A DNA stretch of 64,000 bases, from contig JASJPG010000015.1 of the NCBI GenBank assembly GCA_031426815.1, positions 55,355 through 119,354 of the forward strand, in the 5' to 3' direction. A program made the translations under genes and the position numbers. Positions within the stretch are counted from its first letter, which is position 1. Every line of letters starts with the position of its first letter. This DNA comes from PFJX01 sp031426815. Lineage in GTDB: Bacteria > Pseudomonadota > Gammaproteobacteria > Burkholderiales > Thiobacillaceae. The notes below the pieces were generated by a model. It was given only the letters and a program-made list of their open reading frames with translations. It was not told the origin of the DNA and ran no database searches. Below are positions 16,157 to 24,567 of the stretch, piece after piece.

Positions 16157-17509
16157 ATGACCGAACGCCTCCTCCTCGTCGACGACGAACGCATCGCACT
16201 GCGCAACCTGGAACACGTCCTCGCCAAAGAGGGCTATGCCATCACCGCCACGCAAAGCGGCCCGCACGCGCTGGAACTGCTCGACAGCCAGCCGTTCGAC
16301 CTGGTCCTCACCGACATGAAGATGGACAAGGTCGACGGCATGACCCTGCTGCGCCGCTGCAAGGCGCAGCACCCGGACACCGAAGTCATCATGATCACCG
16401 GCTACGCCACGCTGGAAACCGCCGTCGCGGCGATGAAGGAAGGCGCTTTCCACTACATCGCGAAGCCGTTCCGCCTCGACGAAGTGCGCAAGACCGTGGC
16501 CGAGGCGCTGGAAAAGATCCGCCTGAAACGCGAAAACCGCGCCCTGCGCGCCCAGCTCGACGCCTTCACCGGCCGCACCCGCATCATCACCCGCGACGGC
16601 GGCATGCAGAAACTGCTCGACATGGCGCGCCAGGTCGCCCCGACCGGTTGCAACGTGCTGATCACCGGTGAATCCGGTACCGGCAAGGAACTCTTCGCAC
16701 GCTACCTGCACGACAACGGCGGTCGCGCCGAGGGTCCCTTCCTGGCGGTCAACTGCGGCGCGTTCAACGAAGAACTGCTCGCCAACGAACTGTTCGGCCA
16801 CGAAAAAGGCGCTTTCACCGGCGCCATCGGCAAGACCGGCCTGCTTGTCGCCGCACACGGCGGCACGCTGTTCCTCGACGAAGTCACCGAAATGTCGCCC
16901 GCCATGCAGGTCAAGCTGCTGCGCGCGATTCAGGAGAAAGAGGTTCTGCCGATTGGCGGCACCAAACCCGCGAAAGTCGACGTCCGCTTCATCGCCGCCA
17001 GCAACCGCAACATGAAAGACTGGGTCGCCGACGGCCGCTTCCGGCAAGACCTCTACTTCCGCCTCAACGTCGTCAACCTGCACATCCCGCCGCTGTCGCA
17101 ACGGCGCGAGGACATCCCTCTCCTGGCGCAGCACTTCCTCGACCGCGCCGCGCCGGTGATGGGCAAACCGGTGCATACCATCTCGGAAGACGCACTCGCC
17201 CTGCTCAAGGCCTACGACTTCCCCGGCAACGTGCGCGAACTGGAAAACATCATCGAACGCGGCGTCGCCATCTGCCAGGGCGACACCCTCGAAGCCGGCC
17301 ACCTGCCCGACGACCTGCGCGACCTCACCATCCGCGCCTTCCGCCGCCGCGACGGCCGTGTCATCCCGCTGGAAGAACAGGAACGCGACTACATCCTCTG
17401 GGTGCTGGAAGAAGCCCACGGCAACCAGACCCTCGCCGCCCAGATGCTCGGCATCGACCGGGTTTCGTTGTGGCGGAAGTTGAAGAAGTATGGGGAGGAG
17501 AAGGGGTAA
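16157..17509 (+). CDS. NtrC-family sigma-54-dependent response regulator
   Basis: A 450-residue activator with three domains. The receiver (1-120) has phosphoacceptor D53 in LVLTDMKMDK and switch residues T83 and K105 (AKPF). The AAA+ domain (about 145-380) has Walker A GESGTGKE, the sigma-54 contact loop GAFTGA, Walker B GGTLFLDEV and arginine-finger region FRQDLYFRLNV. The C-terminal Fis-type helix-turn-helix is GNQTLAAQMLGIDRVSLWRKLK. All residues needed for ATP-driven sigma-54 activation are visible. It is paired with the preceding kinase; the divergent operon with a -24/-12 promoter at 14488-14502 is the obvious target. Confidence 0.95.
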   Translation: MTERLLLVDDERIALRNLEHVLAKEGYAITATQSGPHALELLDSQPFDLVLTDMKMDKVDGMTLLRRCKAQHPDTEVIMITGYATLETAVAAMKEGAFHYIAKPFRLDEVRKTVAEALEKIRLKRENRALRAQLDAFTGRTRIITRDGGMQKLLDMARQVAPTGCNVLITGESGTGKELFARYLHDNGGRAEGPFLAVNCGAFNEELLANELFGHEKGAFTGAIGKTGLLVAAHGGTLFLDEVTEMSPAMQVKLLRAIQEKEVLPIGGTKPAKVDVRFIAASNRNMKDWVADGRFRQDLYFRLNVVNLHIPPLSQRREDIPLLAQHFLDRAAPVMGKPVHTISEDALALLKAYDFPGNVRELENIIERGVAICQGDTLEAGHLPDDLRDLTIRAFRRRDGRVIPLEEQERDYILWVLEEAHGNQTLAAQMLGIDRVSLWRKLKKYGEEKG

Positions 17510-17612
17510 GGGCCGGCGTGTTATTGGCGCTACCACGCGCGCTTGGCTTGCGCTATTTGATAGCAAGAAAACCACATATAGCGTTTTTGGGCGAAAACGA
17601 AGGATAGAGACA

Positions 17613-17822
17613 CTAAACAGCTTGTGCTATCGCCTGTCTAAACCCGCCTCGGGGGGCGCTGTAGAGACCGATTTCGCTATGCAACACATTGATTTTCTGG
17701 ATAACGATTCCAACTGACTGGTAGCTGCCGTTACCATGCCATCCGGCCTTGTAGCCGATGACCCTTTGCCCTTGGCTTTGGATCCTGGCTCGCCATTGCG
17801 CGACCGCCTCAGTCGCCGTCAA
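17613..17822 (-). CDS. Small protein coupled to dinD, function unknown
   Basis: A 69-codon ORF whose TTG start overlaps the TGA stop of dinD (TTGA), the arrangement of translationally coupled genes. The product ends with KINVLHSEIGLYSAPRGGFR... and contains GYKAGWHGNGSYQSVGIVIQ. I do not recognise the family. It has no signal peptide or membrane segment. It could also be the tail of a longer gene broken by mutation. The ORF has few rare codons and stays open throughout, but confidence is limited because there is no independent support. Confidence 0.4.
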   Translation of the reverse strand: MTATEAVAQWRARIQSQGQRVIGYKAGWHGNGSYQSVGIVIQKINVLHSEIGLYSAPRGGFRQAIAQAV

Positions 17823-18700
17823 GTACTGGGGCTTTCTTCTTCTCCCGGTGGCAGCGGATCAAGCGATTCCACGGATTTGGAAATCTTCTTCGCTTCCGAA
17901 CCCAAGCGCCGCTCCACCTTCTTAATGTCCTCCGCGGCAGGCAGCGTCTCTGGCACGATGCCTCGCCGAATGAGCACGTCCCGGACATCGCTGTTGTTTT
18001 TGATGTGCTCCTGGGTGATGGCCGGTTCGCTACGCAGATCATCCTTGTTGATGTTGAAGTTGGTGATCTCGTTGGCGAAATCCTTGGCCTTGATGGTGAT
18101 GGTCGGCAGGAAGTCTGCCAGCGGACGCTTATCCGGCACCCCCAGGCGGTCTTTCATGCGCTGAGTGGTCATGCCACCAAACAGCGCCTGGTCGCCCTGG
18201 CTACGGATACGGGCGAAGCCCCGCTCGTCCCCCACCCGTTCATAAATGATGCCGGAGAGCTGCTTCTCCGAAGCCATCAGTTTCTTGCGCGCGGAGAGCC
18301 GTTCCGCCTCCGCCATGCGCTGCTCGATCACCTCCTGCTTGCGGGTCTGAACCGCGAAATAGGTCTGGGCAAAAGCGATGGGTTCCTTGGACGCATCACC
18401 GTTCATGGCGATGAGGTAACAGGCATAGCGGGTGAGCGCGATGTCGCCGATATTCCGCTCGGCACCGGAACCCAGGGTGACCATTTTCCTGACCTCAAGA
18501 AAATGGTCCTCCACCGTATGGTCCGAGGTAGCGCAGGCGGTCTTGGCCTTCTCAACCACCTTGATGAAGTTCTCCCACTTCGCATAGCCAAGGTTGGCCT
18601 GGAGGTCGCGGGCAAGCCAGAACTCGCCGCCGCTGTCGGGATGAAGTCTGACGATTTCCTCGAAAGCGGTGTGCAGTTTGGCGATGGTGTCTTTTTTCAT
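17819..18700 (-). CDS. dinD: DNA damage-inducible protein D (DinD)
   Basis: A 293-residue protein matching DinD, which in E. coli is LexA-controlled and inhibits RecA filament-dependent strand exchange. An N-terminal BRO-N-like part contains FWLARDLQANLGYAKWENF and VVEKAKTAC; the central part holds TLGSGAERNIGDIALTRYACYLIAMNGD and the family motif KEPIAFAQTYFAVQTRKQE. The C-terminal part has ALFGGMTTQRMKDRLGVP and NNSDVRDVLIRRGIVPE. AGGAGAGCC precedes the start. Length is close to E. coli DinD (274). No canonical CTG-N10-CAG LexA box is visible upstream, so SOS control is not shown. DinD genes are often mobile, which fits the small coupled ORF next to it. Confidence 0.92.
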   Translation of the reverse strand: MKKDTIAKLHTAFEEIVRLHPDSGGEFWLARDLQANLGYAKWENFIKVVEKAKTACATSDHTVEDHFLEVRKMVTLGSGAERNIGDIALTRYACYLIAMNGDASKEPIAFAQTYFAVQTRKQEVIEQRMAEAERLSARKKLMASEKQLSGIIYERVGDERGFARIRSQGDQALFGGMTTQRMKDRLGVPDKRPLADFLPTITIKAKDFANEITNFNINKDDLRSEPAITQEHIKNNSDVRDVLIRRGIVPETLPAAEDIKKVERRLGSEAKKISKSVESLDPLPPGEEESPST

Positions 18701-18956
18701 GGGGCTCTCCTGGTTTTATTGTTGAACATTGCAGAACGGCTTTCTCGCTTGCGTCGCCTCATCTGGCGCACTGGTTGACAGCTCGGCGAGTGTAACTGCG
18801 CGATGCGGGTCAAGCGCTTGCGCTGCTCCAAGGAAGACCTTTCGCACCGACACACCCCGAAAACTTGACGCAGGCAAATTCCGGTTCACGTTGCTTGATC
18901 GACCGGGCGGCCTTGCTGTTACCCTGCGAAACCCGTTCAGAAGGAGTGCTTCGATC

Positions 18957-19658
18957 ATGAAAACCCTGTTGGCGATCTGTCTGTTTGTCGCTGCCCCGCT
19001 GGCCTGGGCCGGCAACGTTCCCGCCCCGATCCAGTCCGCCGCCAGCGCCGTCAAGGGCGAGGTGCTGGAGACCATGAACGCGGGGGGCTATACCTACCTC
19101 CGCCTGAAGACCAAGGCAGGCGAAACCTGGGCGGCCGTCAATCGGGCGTCGGTCCGGCAGGGGGCGGAAGTGACGATCGAAAACACCATGGTCATGCGCG
19201 ACTTCGAGAGCAAGTCGCTGAAGAAAACGTTCCCGAAGATTCTCTTTGGCACCCTCGGCGCCGCCAGCGCGCAAGGGGCGGACCGGGACATGGTGGCGGC
19301 GCACGCCGGCCTGACGAAGAACACCGAGGCCAAGGATGTCCAGGTGGCCAAGGCGAGCGGCGCTAATGCTTACACCGTTGCCGAGATCGTCACGAAGGGT
19401 GCCGCGTTGAAGGACAAGCCCGTGTTGCTGCGCGCCAAGGTCGTCAAATACAACTCGGGCATCATGGGCAAGAACTGGGTGCATCTGCGCGATGGCAGCG
19501 GTTCCGCCGCGGACAACAGCAACGACATTCTGGTGACCACGTTGAGCAAGACCAAGTTGGGTGAGGTGGTTACCGTGCAGGGCGTCGTCCGCACCAACAA
19601 GGACTTCGGCGCCGGCTATGCCTACAAGGTGATCGTCGAAGACGCGACGTTCCAGTAA
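18957..19658 (+). CDS. Exported OB-fold-like protein, function unknown
   Basis: A 233-residue protein with a clear signal peptide (MKTLLAICLFVAAPLAWAG, cleavage after AWA). The mature part looks like two OB-fold or tRNA_anti-like units. One begins at VKGEVLETMNAGGYTYLRLK with ENTMVMRDFESKSLKKTFPK; the second has TVAEIVTKGAALKDKPVLLR... KNWVHLRDGSG and GEVVTVQGVVRTNKDFGAGY. Such proteins are often annotated as nucleotide-binding although no ligand is proven. AAGGAG lies 11 nt before the ATG. The gene is convergent with the small lipoprotein at 19666. It is probably periplasmic; nothing in the context fixes the function. Confidence 0.75.
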   Translation: MKTLLAICLFVAAPLAWAGNVPAPIQSAASAVKGEVLETMNAGGYTYLRLKTKAGETWAAVNRASVRQGAEVTIENTMVMRDFESKSLKKTFPKILFGTLGAASAQGADRDMVAAHAGLTKNTEAKDVQVAKASGANAYTVAEIVTKGAALKDKPVLLRAKVVKYNSGIMGKNWVHLRDGSGSAADNSNDILVTTLSKTKLGEVVTVQGVVRTNKDFGAGYAYKVIVEDATFQ

Positions 19659-19665
19659 AGCTGCC

Positions 19666-19824
19666 TCATTTCTTGATGGGGGATTGCACCCGGTAGCCAT
19701 CCTCATGCAACACATAGGCCGCGGTGCCGCCCACCGCGGCGCCGGCCACGAAGGCACAGCCTTGAATCAGGCTGACGCCGGCCAGTAGCGCGGCGATCAA
19801 TACAAGCTGTAGTAGTCGTTTCAT
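19666..19824 (-). CDS. Small lipoprotein
   Basis: A 52-residue lipoprotein: a hydrophobic signal from residue 1, lipobox LIQGC near residue 23, then a short glycine/alanine-rich mature part with FVAGAAVGGTAAYVLHEDGY, resembling glycine-zipper osmotic lipoproteins. The start at 19824 is preceded by GAGGAGGACC. It is divergent from the glrK-like kinase, 126 bp away, so its expression could be linked to the same envelope-stress system. Its function is unknown. Confidence 0.7.
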   Translation of the reverse strand: MKRLLQLVLIAALLAGVSLIQGCAFVAGAAVGGTAAYVLHEDGYRVQSPIKK

Positions 19825-19950
19825 TTTCCGGTCCTCCTCGCTGGAAAAATCCCACCCGCAGGGGGATTGCACAACGGGTTACGCAGGATTCGTGCCGGCC
19901 GCGCAGGAACGTCGGCGCGTTGCGGCAGTCTGTCAGGCATCGCTTCCGGA

Positions 19951-21453
19951 ATGCGGTCTGGCATGCAACTACGTCCCCAGTACCCTGCCTCTTTCTCCGT
20001 CCTGCTGCTCGCGGGCTTCACCCTGGTGGCGCTGCCGCTGCTGGGCGGGATGATCAACGCCTCGTACATGGTGGAGCGGAGCGTGGCCGAAAGTCAGCGT
20101 GCCATCGCGGTCACGCTCGTCGTCACCCGCGCCAGCCGCCAGTTGGTGAACGGCGTTTCCGGTCTACAACGGGCGACGGGGCAGTATTACCTGCTGGAAG
20201 ACGCGGCGCTGCGACCGTCCTTTCTGGCGGCGCACCGCAACATCCAGAACAGCGTTGCGGTGCTTCGGCAACAACCCCTGGACCCGCAATTGAACCGGCA
20301 GATCGACGAACTGGCGCAGGCCGAGACGGCGTTGTTCGAACAACTGCGCGCCGACCGCGGCCACGGGCGTTTCGACATCCACGCCGAGGCGTTCGATCAA
20401 CTTTATGCCGCCGCCGTCGCGATCGAACTGCAAGGCCAGCACCTGATCGACCGCCAGGTCGCCGATCTGGGCGCGTCGGCGGAGGCGGTGCGGCACGCGC
20501 TGGGCTGGCAGGCGCTGGCGATGATCCCGCTGTCGCTGTTTCTCACCGGGCTGTTCTCCTGGATGATCAGTCGGCCGCTGCGGCAACTGGCGCAGGCGAT
20601 CCGACGCCTGGGCGACGACGATCTGACCGAATTCGCGCCGGTGGAAGGCCCACGCGACCTGGCCTTTCTCGGCGAGCGGCTGGACTGGCTGCGCCTGCGC
20701 CTGATCGGCCTGGAGCAGCAGCAACTGCGCTTTCTGCGCCATGTCTCGCATGAACTCAAGACGCCGCTGGCTGCGCTGCGCGAGGGCGTCGAATTGCTCG
20801 CCGACGGCGTCGTCGGCGAGCTCGGGCCGCAGCAGCAGGAGGTCGCCGGCATCATGCGCGGCAACGTGCGCGAACTGCAGCGGCGCATCGAGGGACTGAT
20901 CCAGTTCAATCGGGTCAGCCGTGGCGCCGAACCGCTGATCGCGAGCGAACTGGCGCTGGACACCCTCGTTGCCGTCGCCGCCAGTCGACACGATCTGTCG
21001 TTGAGCCGCAAATCGATCCAGCTCGCGCTGGCGCTGGACGGGGTTCGCGTCCTCGGCGACCGCGGCAAGCTGGAATCGGTGTTCGAGAACCTGCTCGGCA
21101 ATGCCATCCGCTTCAGTCCGCCCGGCGGCCGCATCGAGATTGCGGCGAAGCGGCAGGACGGTCAGGTCGCGATCACGCTGTGCGACCAAGGGCCGGGCGT
21201 GGCGGAAGAGGACCGCGCGCATGTGTTTCGTCCGTTCTACCAGGGCGGCGTGCAGCCACCGGGCGTATTGCGCGGGAGCGGACTGGGCCTCGCCATCGTC
21301 AAGGAATACGTGGAACAACATGGCGGCCAGATCGACCTGCTGGCGCCGCGTGGCGCGGAAGCAGGCCTTGCCGGCGCCTGTTTCCGGCTCCGCCTGCCCG
21401 CCGTGGAAAATGGCGATGCCGACCGACTTACCGCCAGCGAGGTGACGCCATGA
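19951..21453 (+). CDS. glrK: GlrK-like sensor histidine kinase
   Basis: A kinase of about 500 residues. TM1 lies near residues 14-34, with a helical periplasmic or CHASE3-like sensor (about 35-185), TM2, HAMP, then HisKA with FLRHVSHELKTPLAALREGVELLADGVVGEL, nearly identical in pattern to E. coli GlrK/QseE. The ATPase domain has ENLLGNAIRFSPPGG, DQGPGVAEED and GSGLGLAIVKEYVE. The start is uncertain: ATGs at 19867, 19951 and 19963 are in frame, and none has a strong ribosome site. The stop overlaps the regulator start (ATGA). GlrK senses envelope signals in enterobacteria; here the ligand is unknown. It should phosphorylate GlrR and so control the sigma-54 promoter downstream. Confidence 0.92.
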   Translation: MRSGMQLRPQYPASFSVLLLAGFTLVALPLLGGMINASYMVERSVAESQRAIAVTLVVTRASRQLVNGVSGLQRATGQYYLLEDAALRPSFLAAHRNIQNSVAVLRQQPLDPQLNRQIDELAQAETALFEQLRADRGHGRFDIHAEAFDQLYAAAVAIELQGQHLIDRQVADLGASAEAVRHALGWQALAMIPLSLFLTGLFSWMISRPLRQLAQAIRRLGDDDLTEFAPVEGPRDLAFLGERLDWLRLRLIGLEQQQLRFLRHVSHELKTPLAALREGVELLADGVVGELGPQQQEVAGIMRGNVRELQRRIEGLIQFNRVSRGAEPLIASELALDTLVAVAASRHDLSLSRKSIQLALALDGVRVLGDRGKLESVFENLLGNAIRFSPPGGRIEIAAKRQDGQVAITLCDQGPGVAEEDRAHVFRPFYQGGVQPPGVLRGSGLGLAIVKEYVEQHGGQIDLLAPRGAEAGLAGACFRLRLPAVENGDADRLTASEVTP

Positions 21454-22799
21454 GCGCGCACGGCCCCCTGATCCTGACCGTGGACGACGACACCGGTCTG
21501 CTGCGTCTGCTCACGTTGCGTCTGCAATCGGTCGGTTACCGGGTGGCGACCGCCGCCAGCGGCAAGGAAGCGCTGGCCCGCATCGCGCTGGCGCGGCCGC
21601 GCGCGGTGATCACCGATCTGCGCATGGAGGGCATGGACGGCATGGCCCTGTTCGAGCGCATCCACAGCCAGGACCCGGCGCTGCCGGTGATCGTGCTGAC
21701 CGCGCACGGCAGCATTCCGGACGCCGTGCAGGCGACCCAGCAGGGCGTCTACGGCTATCTGACCAAGCCGTTCGATACCGGCGAGCTGATCCAGTTGCTG
21801 GCGCGGGCGGTTGCACAACCGGGTGCGGCGGAAACGGCCAACGACGAAGCCTGGCGCGGCGACATCGTCACCGCCAATGCCCGCATGGAAGCGCTGCTGT
21901 CCGAGGCCAGACTGGTCGCCGGCAGCGAGGCCGGCGTGCTGATCCGGGGCGAATCCGGCACCGGCAAGGAACTCCTCGCGCGCGCCATCCACCGCGCCAG
22001 CGCGCGCCAGGCCGGCCCGTTCGTCGCGATCAACTGCGCCGCCATCCCGGAACAGCTGCTCGAATCGGAGCTGTTCGGCCACGTCAAAGGCGCCTTCACC
22101 GGCGCGCAAAGCGCCCACAAGGGCCTGTTCCAGGAAGCCGCCGGCGGCAGCCTGTTCCTCGACGAGATCGGCGACCTGCCGCTCGGCCTGCAGGTCAAGC
22201 TGCTGCGCGTGCTGCAAGACCTGGAGGTGCGGCCGGTCGGCGCCAGCCAATCGGTGCCGGTGGATGTGCGCATCCTGTCCGCCACCCACCGCGACCTGGA
22301 AGCCGCCATCGCCACCGGCGAATTCCGCGAAGACCTGTACTACCGGCTCAATGTGGTCAGCCTGACGATCCCGCCGCTGCGCGAACGGCGCGAGGATATT
22401 CCGTTGCTGATCCACCAGTTCCTCGCCCTTTACGCCGGCCGCCAACCGCATCGGGTCAACGGTTTCACGCCGGAAGCCATGCAGATGCTCACCGCCTACG
22501 ACTGGCCGGGCAATGTGCGCCAGCTCGGCAACGTGGTGGAACAGTGCTGCGCCCTCTGCGCCGCGCCGCTGGCCCCGGCCAGTCAGGTGATCCGCGCCCT
22601 CGGCACGCGGCCGTCGACGACGTTGACCTATGCCGAGGCAAAGGACCGCTTCGAACTGGATTATCTGAGCGGCCTGATGAAGAGCACGCACGGCCACGTC
22701 GCCGCCGCCGCCCGCCTGGCCGGCCGCAACCGCACCGAGTTCTACCGCCTGCTGCAGAAGCACGGCCTGTCGCCGGAGCTGTTCAAGAGCGACGAATGA
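21450..22799 (+). CDS. glrR: GlrR-type sigma-54-dependent response regulator
   Basis: A 449-residue NtrC-family activator. The receiver has D56 (VITDLRMEG) and TKPF. The AAA+ domain has GESGTGKE, GAFTGA and GGSLFLDEI. The C-terminal HTH region ends HVAAAARLAGRNRTEFYRLL, which matches the E. coli GlrR/QseF C-terminus closely. It overlaps the kinase gene by 4 bp. In enterobacteria GlrR activates sigma-54 promoters of glmY and rpoE at TGTC-N10-GACA boxes. Here the nearest sigma-54 promoter is 566 bp downstream, before the EF-hand genes, with a near-match box (TGTC-N10-AACA) at 23272-23289. Confidence 0.94.
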   Translation: MSAHGPLILTVDDDTGLLRLLTLRLQSVGYRVATAASGKEALARIALARPRAVITDLRMEGMDGMALFERIHSQDPALPVIVLTAHGSIPDAVQATQQGVYGYLTKPFDTGELIQLLARAVAQPGAAETANDEAWRGDIVTANARMEALLSEARLVAGSEAGVLIRGESGTGKELLARAIHRASARQAGPFVAINCAAIPEQLLESELFGHVKGAFTGAQSAHKGLFQEAAGGSLFLDEIGDLPLGLQVKLLRVLQDLEVRPVGASQSVPVDVRILSATHRDLEAAIATGEFREDLYYRLNVVSLTIPPLRERREDIPLLIHQFLALYAGRQPHRVNGFTPEAMQMLTAYDWPGNVRQLGNVVEQCCALCAAPLAPASQVIRALGTRPSTTLTYAEAKDRFELDYLSGLMKSTHGHVAAAARLAGRNRTEFYRLLQKHGLSPELFKSDE

Positions 22800-22805
22800 T
22801 TGTCT

Positions 22806-22978
22806 TGGAGCGCCGGCATCCTGCCGGCCTCGTTCATCGAATCGGAAATAGCCGGCAAGATGCCGGCGCGCCCGGTTGGCCTTGGAAGGCGCGCCTACAA
22901 CACCGGTAACTGCGCGAAACAGCATGGCGGTTGCCCCTGGAGCGCCGGCATCTTGCCGGCCTCGTACATCAAATCGGC
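22806..22978. repeat. REP-like palindromes (two units)
   Basis: Two related elements beginning TGGAGCGCCGGCATC. The first (22806-22874) is a full inverted repeat with a CGTTCATCGAATCGG loop. The second (22938-22978) is a half unit. Between them is a degenerate copy of the dispersed CTTGGAAGGCGC motif. They fill the gap after glrR and are members of the same family as those at 27438 and 27630. Confidence 0.8.
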
Positions 22979-23038
22979 ATCGCTCCCGATCTGGAACGAA
23001 GCTTGCGTCGCTTCCAGCCCGTGTCTGTGGAGCTGAAT

Positions 23039-23206
23039 ATGTTCTTCCTGGCGATCATCTGCCTCGTCACCGCCATCGTCGCCGCTCTCATCGGCTTCGG
23101 GGTATGGAGTGGCCCGGCGGCAGTGCTGGCCAGGGTGATCTTCGGCGTCGGCCTCATCCTGTTCCTGGTGCTGTTGGTGCGGGGACGGCTGCCGCCCCGG
23201 CGCTGA
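23039..23206 (+). CDS. DUF1328 small membrane protein
   Basis: A 55-residue protein with two membrane helices and a basic C-terminus (RGRLPPRR). The pattern FFLAIICLVTAIVAALIGFG ... VLARVIFGVGLILFLVLLV matches the DUF1328/YtjA family of small inner-membrane proteins. The start is set by TGTGGAG 8 nt before the ATG; a longer in-frame extension would run into the repeat. The function is unknown for the family; it is often found with envelope- or osmotic-stress genes, which fits its place between the GlrR gene and the EF-hand operon. Confidence 0.85.
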   Translation: MFFLAIICLVTAIVAALIGFGVWSGPAAVLARVIFGVGLILFLVLLVRGRLPPRR

Positions 23207-23271
23207 CCCGTCGTCATCGAGCGACGGCTGCGGCCAGACGGACAGCACGATCCGGCAAGCTGGGTCGAATC

Positions 23272-23289
23272 TGTCGGGAAAATGCAACA
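23272..23289. promoter_or_regulatory. Candidate GlrR box
   Basis: TGTC-N10-AACA differs by one base from the TGTC-N10-GACA box described for enterobacterial GlrR. It lies 76-93 bp upstream of the -24 element of the sigma-54 promoter, a proper enhancer distance. It is a single near match, so this is a hypothesis. Confidence 0.35.
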
Positions 23290-23364
23290 GTCTGGCCACT
23301 TGAACTCGGCGCCGATAGCGCCCCACCGACCGGCAAGCCGCGACAAATCGGGGGTTGGCAGGGC

Positions 23365-23379
23365 TGGCACGGCAATTGC
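23365..23379 (+). promoter_or_regulatory. Consensus sigma-54 promoter of the EF-hand operon
   Basis: TGGCACGGCAATTGC matches the full -24/-12 consensus TGGCACG-N4-TTGC at every specified base. The predicted start is near 23391, about 40 nt before the first EF-hand gene. The sigma-54 activator GlrR is encoded immediately upstream. Confidence 0.88.
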
Positions 23380-23432
23380 GCCATGTCGCATGCGGCAATC
23401 CGCCGCTTAGCCATTACATGGAGGAATGCATC

Positions 23433-23807
23433 ATGAAATCACGTTCGTACACCTCACTCGCCCCGTTGGCCGCGTTGTTGCTGGGCGCGTTCGCCTTCGG
23501 GCCGGCGCTGTCCGTCACACCGGAACAGAAGCCGGGCGGGTCAGGCTATGAGTCGACTGCGCCGACGCAATCGCCTGAACCGTCCTCTTCGTCTTCATCG
23601 CAATCGCCTTCCCAGGCGAGCGAGCAACTCATGCCGGACAAGTCGCAGGATATCTGCGCCCGCTATGACAAGAACAAGGACGGCGCGCTCACCTGGAAAG
23701 AGTTCAAGGGTTCGAAAAAGTCGAGCAGCACCTTCAAGTCCGCCGATGCGAACATCGACGGCCGTCTGGACATGAAGGAATGCGCCAACGCGCTGGGTAA
23801 ATCCTGA
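23433..23807 (+). CDS. Exported EF-hand protein 1
   Basis: A 124-residue protein with a signal sequence (residues 1-27), a low-complexity Ser/Pro/Gln linker (about 35-65) and two EF-hand-like calcium loops: DKNKDGALTWKE and DANIDGRLDMKE. Both have Asp at positions 1, 3 or 5 and Glu at 12, as needed for calcium binding. GGAGG precedes the ATG at 23433. It is the first gene after the consensus sigma-54 promoter and is followed at short distances by two more EF-hand genes. Probably a periplasmic calcium sensor or buffer; the partner is unknown. Confidence 0.85.
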   Translation: MKSRSYTSLAPLAALLLGAFAFGPALSVTPEQKPGGSGYESTAPTQSPEPSSSSSSQSPSQASEQLMPDKSQDICARYDKNKDGALTWKEFKGSKKSSSTFKSADANIDGRLDMKECANALGKS

Positions 23808-23837
23808 ACGATGCCCCCGTCGATGAGGAGTTCAACC

Positions 23838-24149
23838 ATGCAATTCATATCGAGTCTGGCCGCGCTGCTGGTGGGCGCCTACGCCTGGGCACCGAGTTTT
23901 GCCGTCGACGGCGGGGAACCGCCCGCCGTCGCGACGCCAACTCCGCCCGCGGCGATTACACCGGCGCTGATCATGCAGTTGAAGATGCAGGACGTCTGCG
24001 CGCGTAGCGACAGCGATCTGGACGGCTATATCTCCAGAATCGAGTTCGTGACGCTCAGGCGACCCGGCTCCGTCTTCAAGGCCTCCGATGCCGATCATGA
24101 CGGGCGTCTCAGCCTGCATGAGTGCGAGAAGGCCTTGGCCAGTTCTTGA
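23838..24149 (+). CDS. Exported EF-hand protein 2
   Basis: A 103-residue protein with a signal peptide (MQFISSLAALLVGAYAWAPSFA) followed by a Pro/Thr/Ala linker and two EF-hand-like loops: DSDLDGYISRIE and DADHDGRLSLHE. The second is canonical; the first is also close to canonical. The layout and the short C-terminal helix (CEKALASS) mirror the preceding protein (CANALGKS), so the two are probably tandem paralogues. GAGGAG lies 7 nt upstream of the ATG. It is spaced 30 bp from gene 1, in the same transcription unit. Confidence 0.85.
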   Translation: MQFISSLAALLVGAYAWAPSFAVDGGEPPAVATPTPPAAITPALIMQLKMQDVCARSDSDLDGYISRIEFVTLRRPGSVFKASDADHDGRLSLHECEKALASS

Positions 24150-24218
24150 CCCGAGTGCGACGGCGGCGCCAGACGCGCCTGCCGGGTTCGCACTTGGCTG
24201 CAGCATGTGGAGGTAACC

Positions 24219-24554
24219 ATGACCAATGTATTGAGTCACGCAGGATTGCTGGCGCTGGCACTGCTGGCGGCGGGTAGCGCCGTTGCCACCGACGCGCCCG
24301 TCACCGGCCCTGCCCCGAGTGCAGCTTTCGGCAAGGTCGACGGCAATCACAACGGCACCATCTCGCTGGAAGAATTGATCGCTGCCGGCATGGACGATCT
24401 GGCCTTCCGGGCGATGGACATCAATGGCGACGGCGGCATCAGCTCCGAGGAATACGCCCAGCGCCGCGCCACCGAGAAGGAGGAGGCAAAGCAATCCCTG
24501 CCTTCCGCGCCCGAACGGCCACCCGAACGGCCCATTCTCAAACTGGACAAATAG
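24219..24554 (+). CDS. Exported EF-hand protein 3
   Basis: A 111-residue protein with a signal peptide (cleavage near SAVA) and two EF-hand loops, DGNHNGTISLEE and DINGDGGISSEE, each followed by a short helix. The C-terminus is a charged, proline-rich tail (APERPPERPILKLDK). GGAGGTAACC precedes the ATG. Third in a row of EF-hand genes; here the two loops come before a disordered tail, while in the other two the linker is N-terminal. Likely a periplasmic calcium-binding protein. Coregulation with its neighbours by sigma-54 is inferred from orientation and spacing. Confidence 0.85.
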   Translation: MTNVLSHAGLLALALLAAGSAVATDAPVTGPAPSAAFGKVDGNHNGTISLEELIAAGMDDLAFRAMDINGDGGISSEEYAQRRATEKEEAKQSLPSAPERPPERPILKLDK

Positions 24555-24567
24555 GAGATTGAACGCG

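Noticed and set aside
17819..18960. A LexA-binding site upstream of dinD
   Set aside because: I looked for CTG-N10-CAG in the region before dinD and found none that fits, so SOS control is not claimed.
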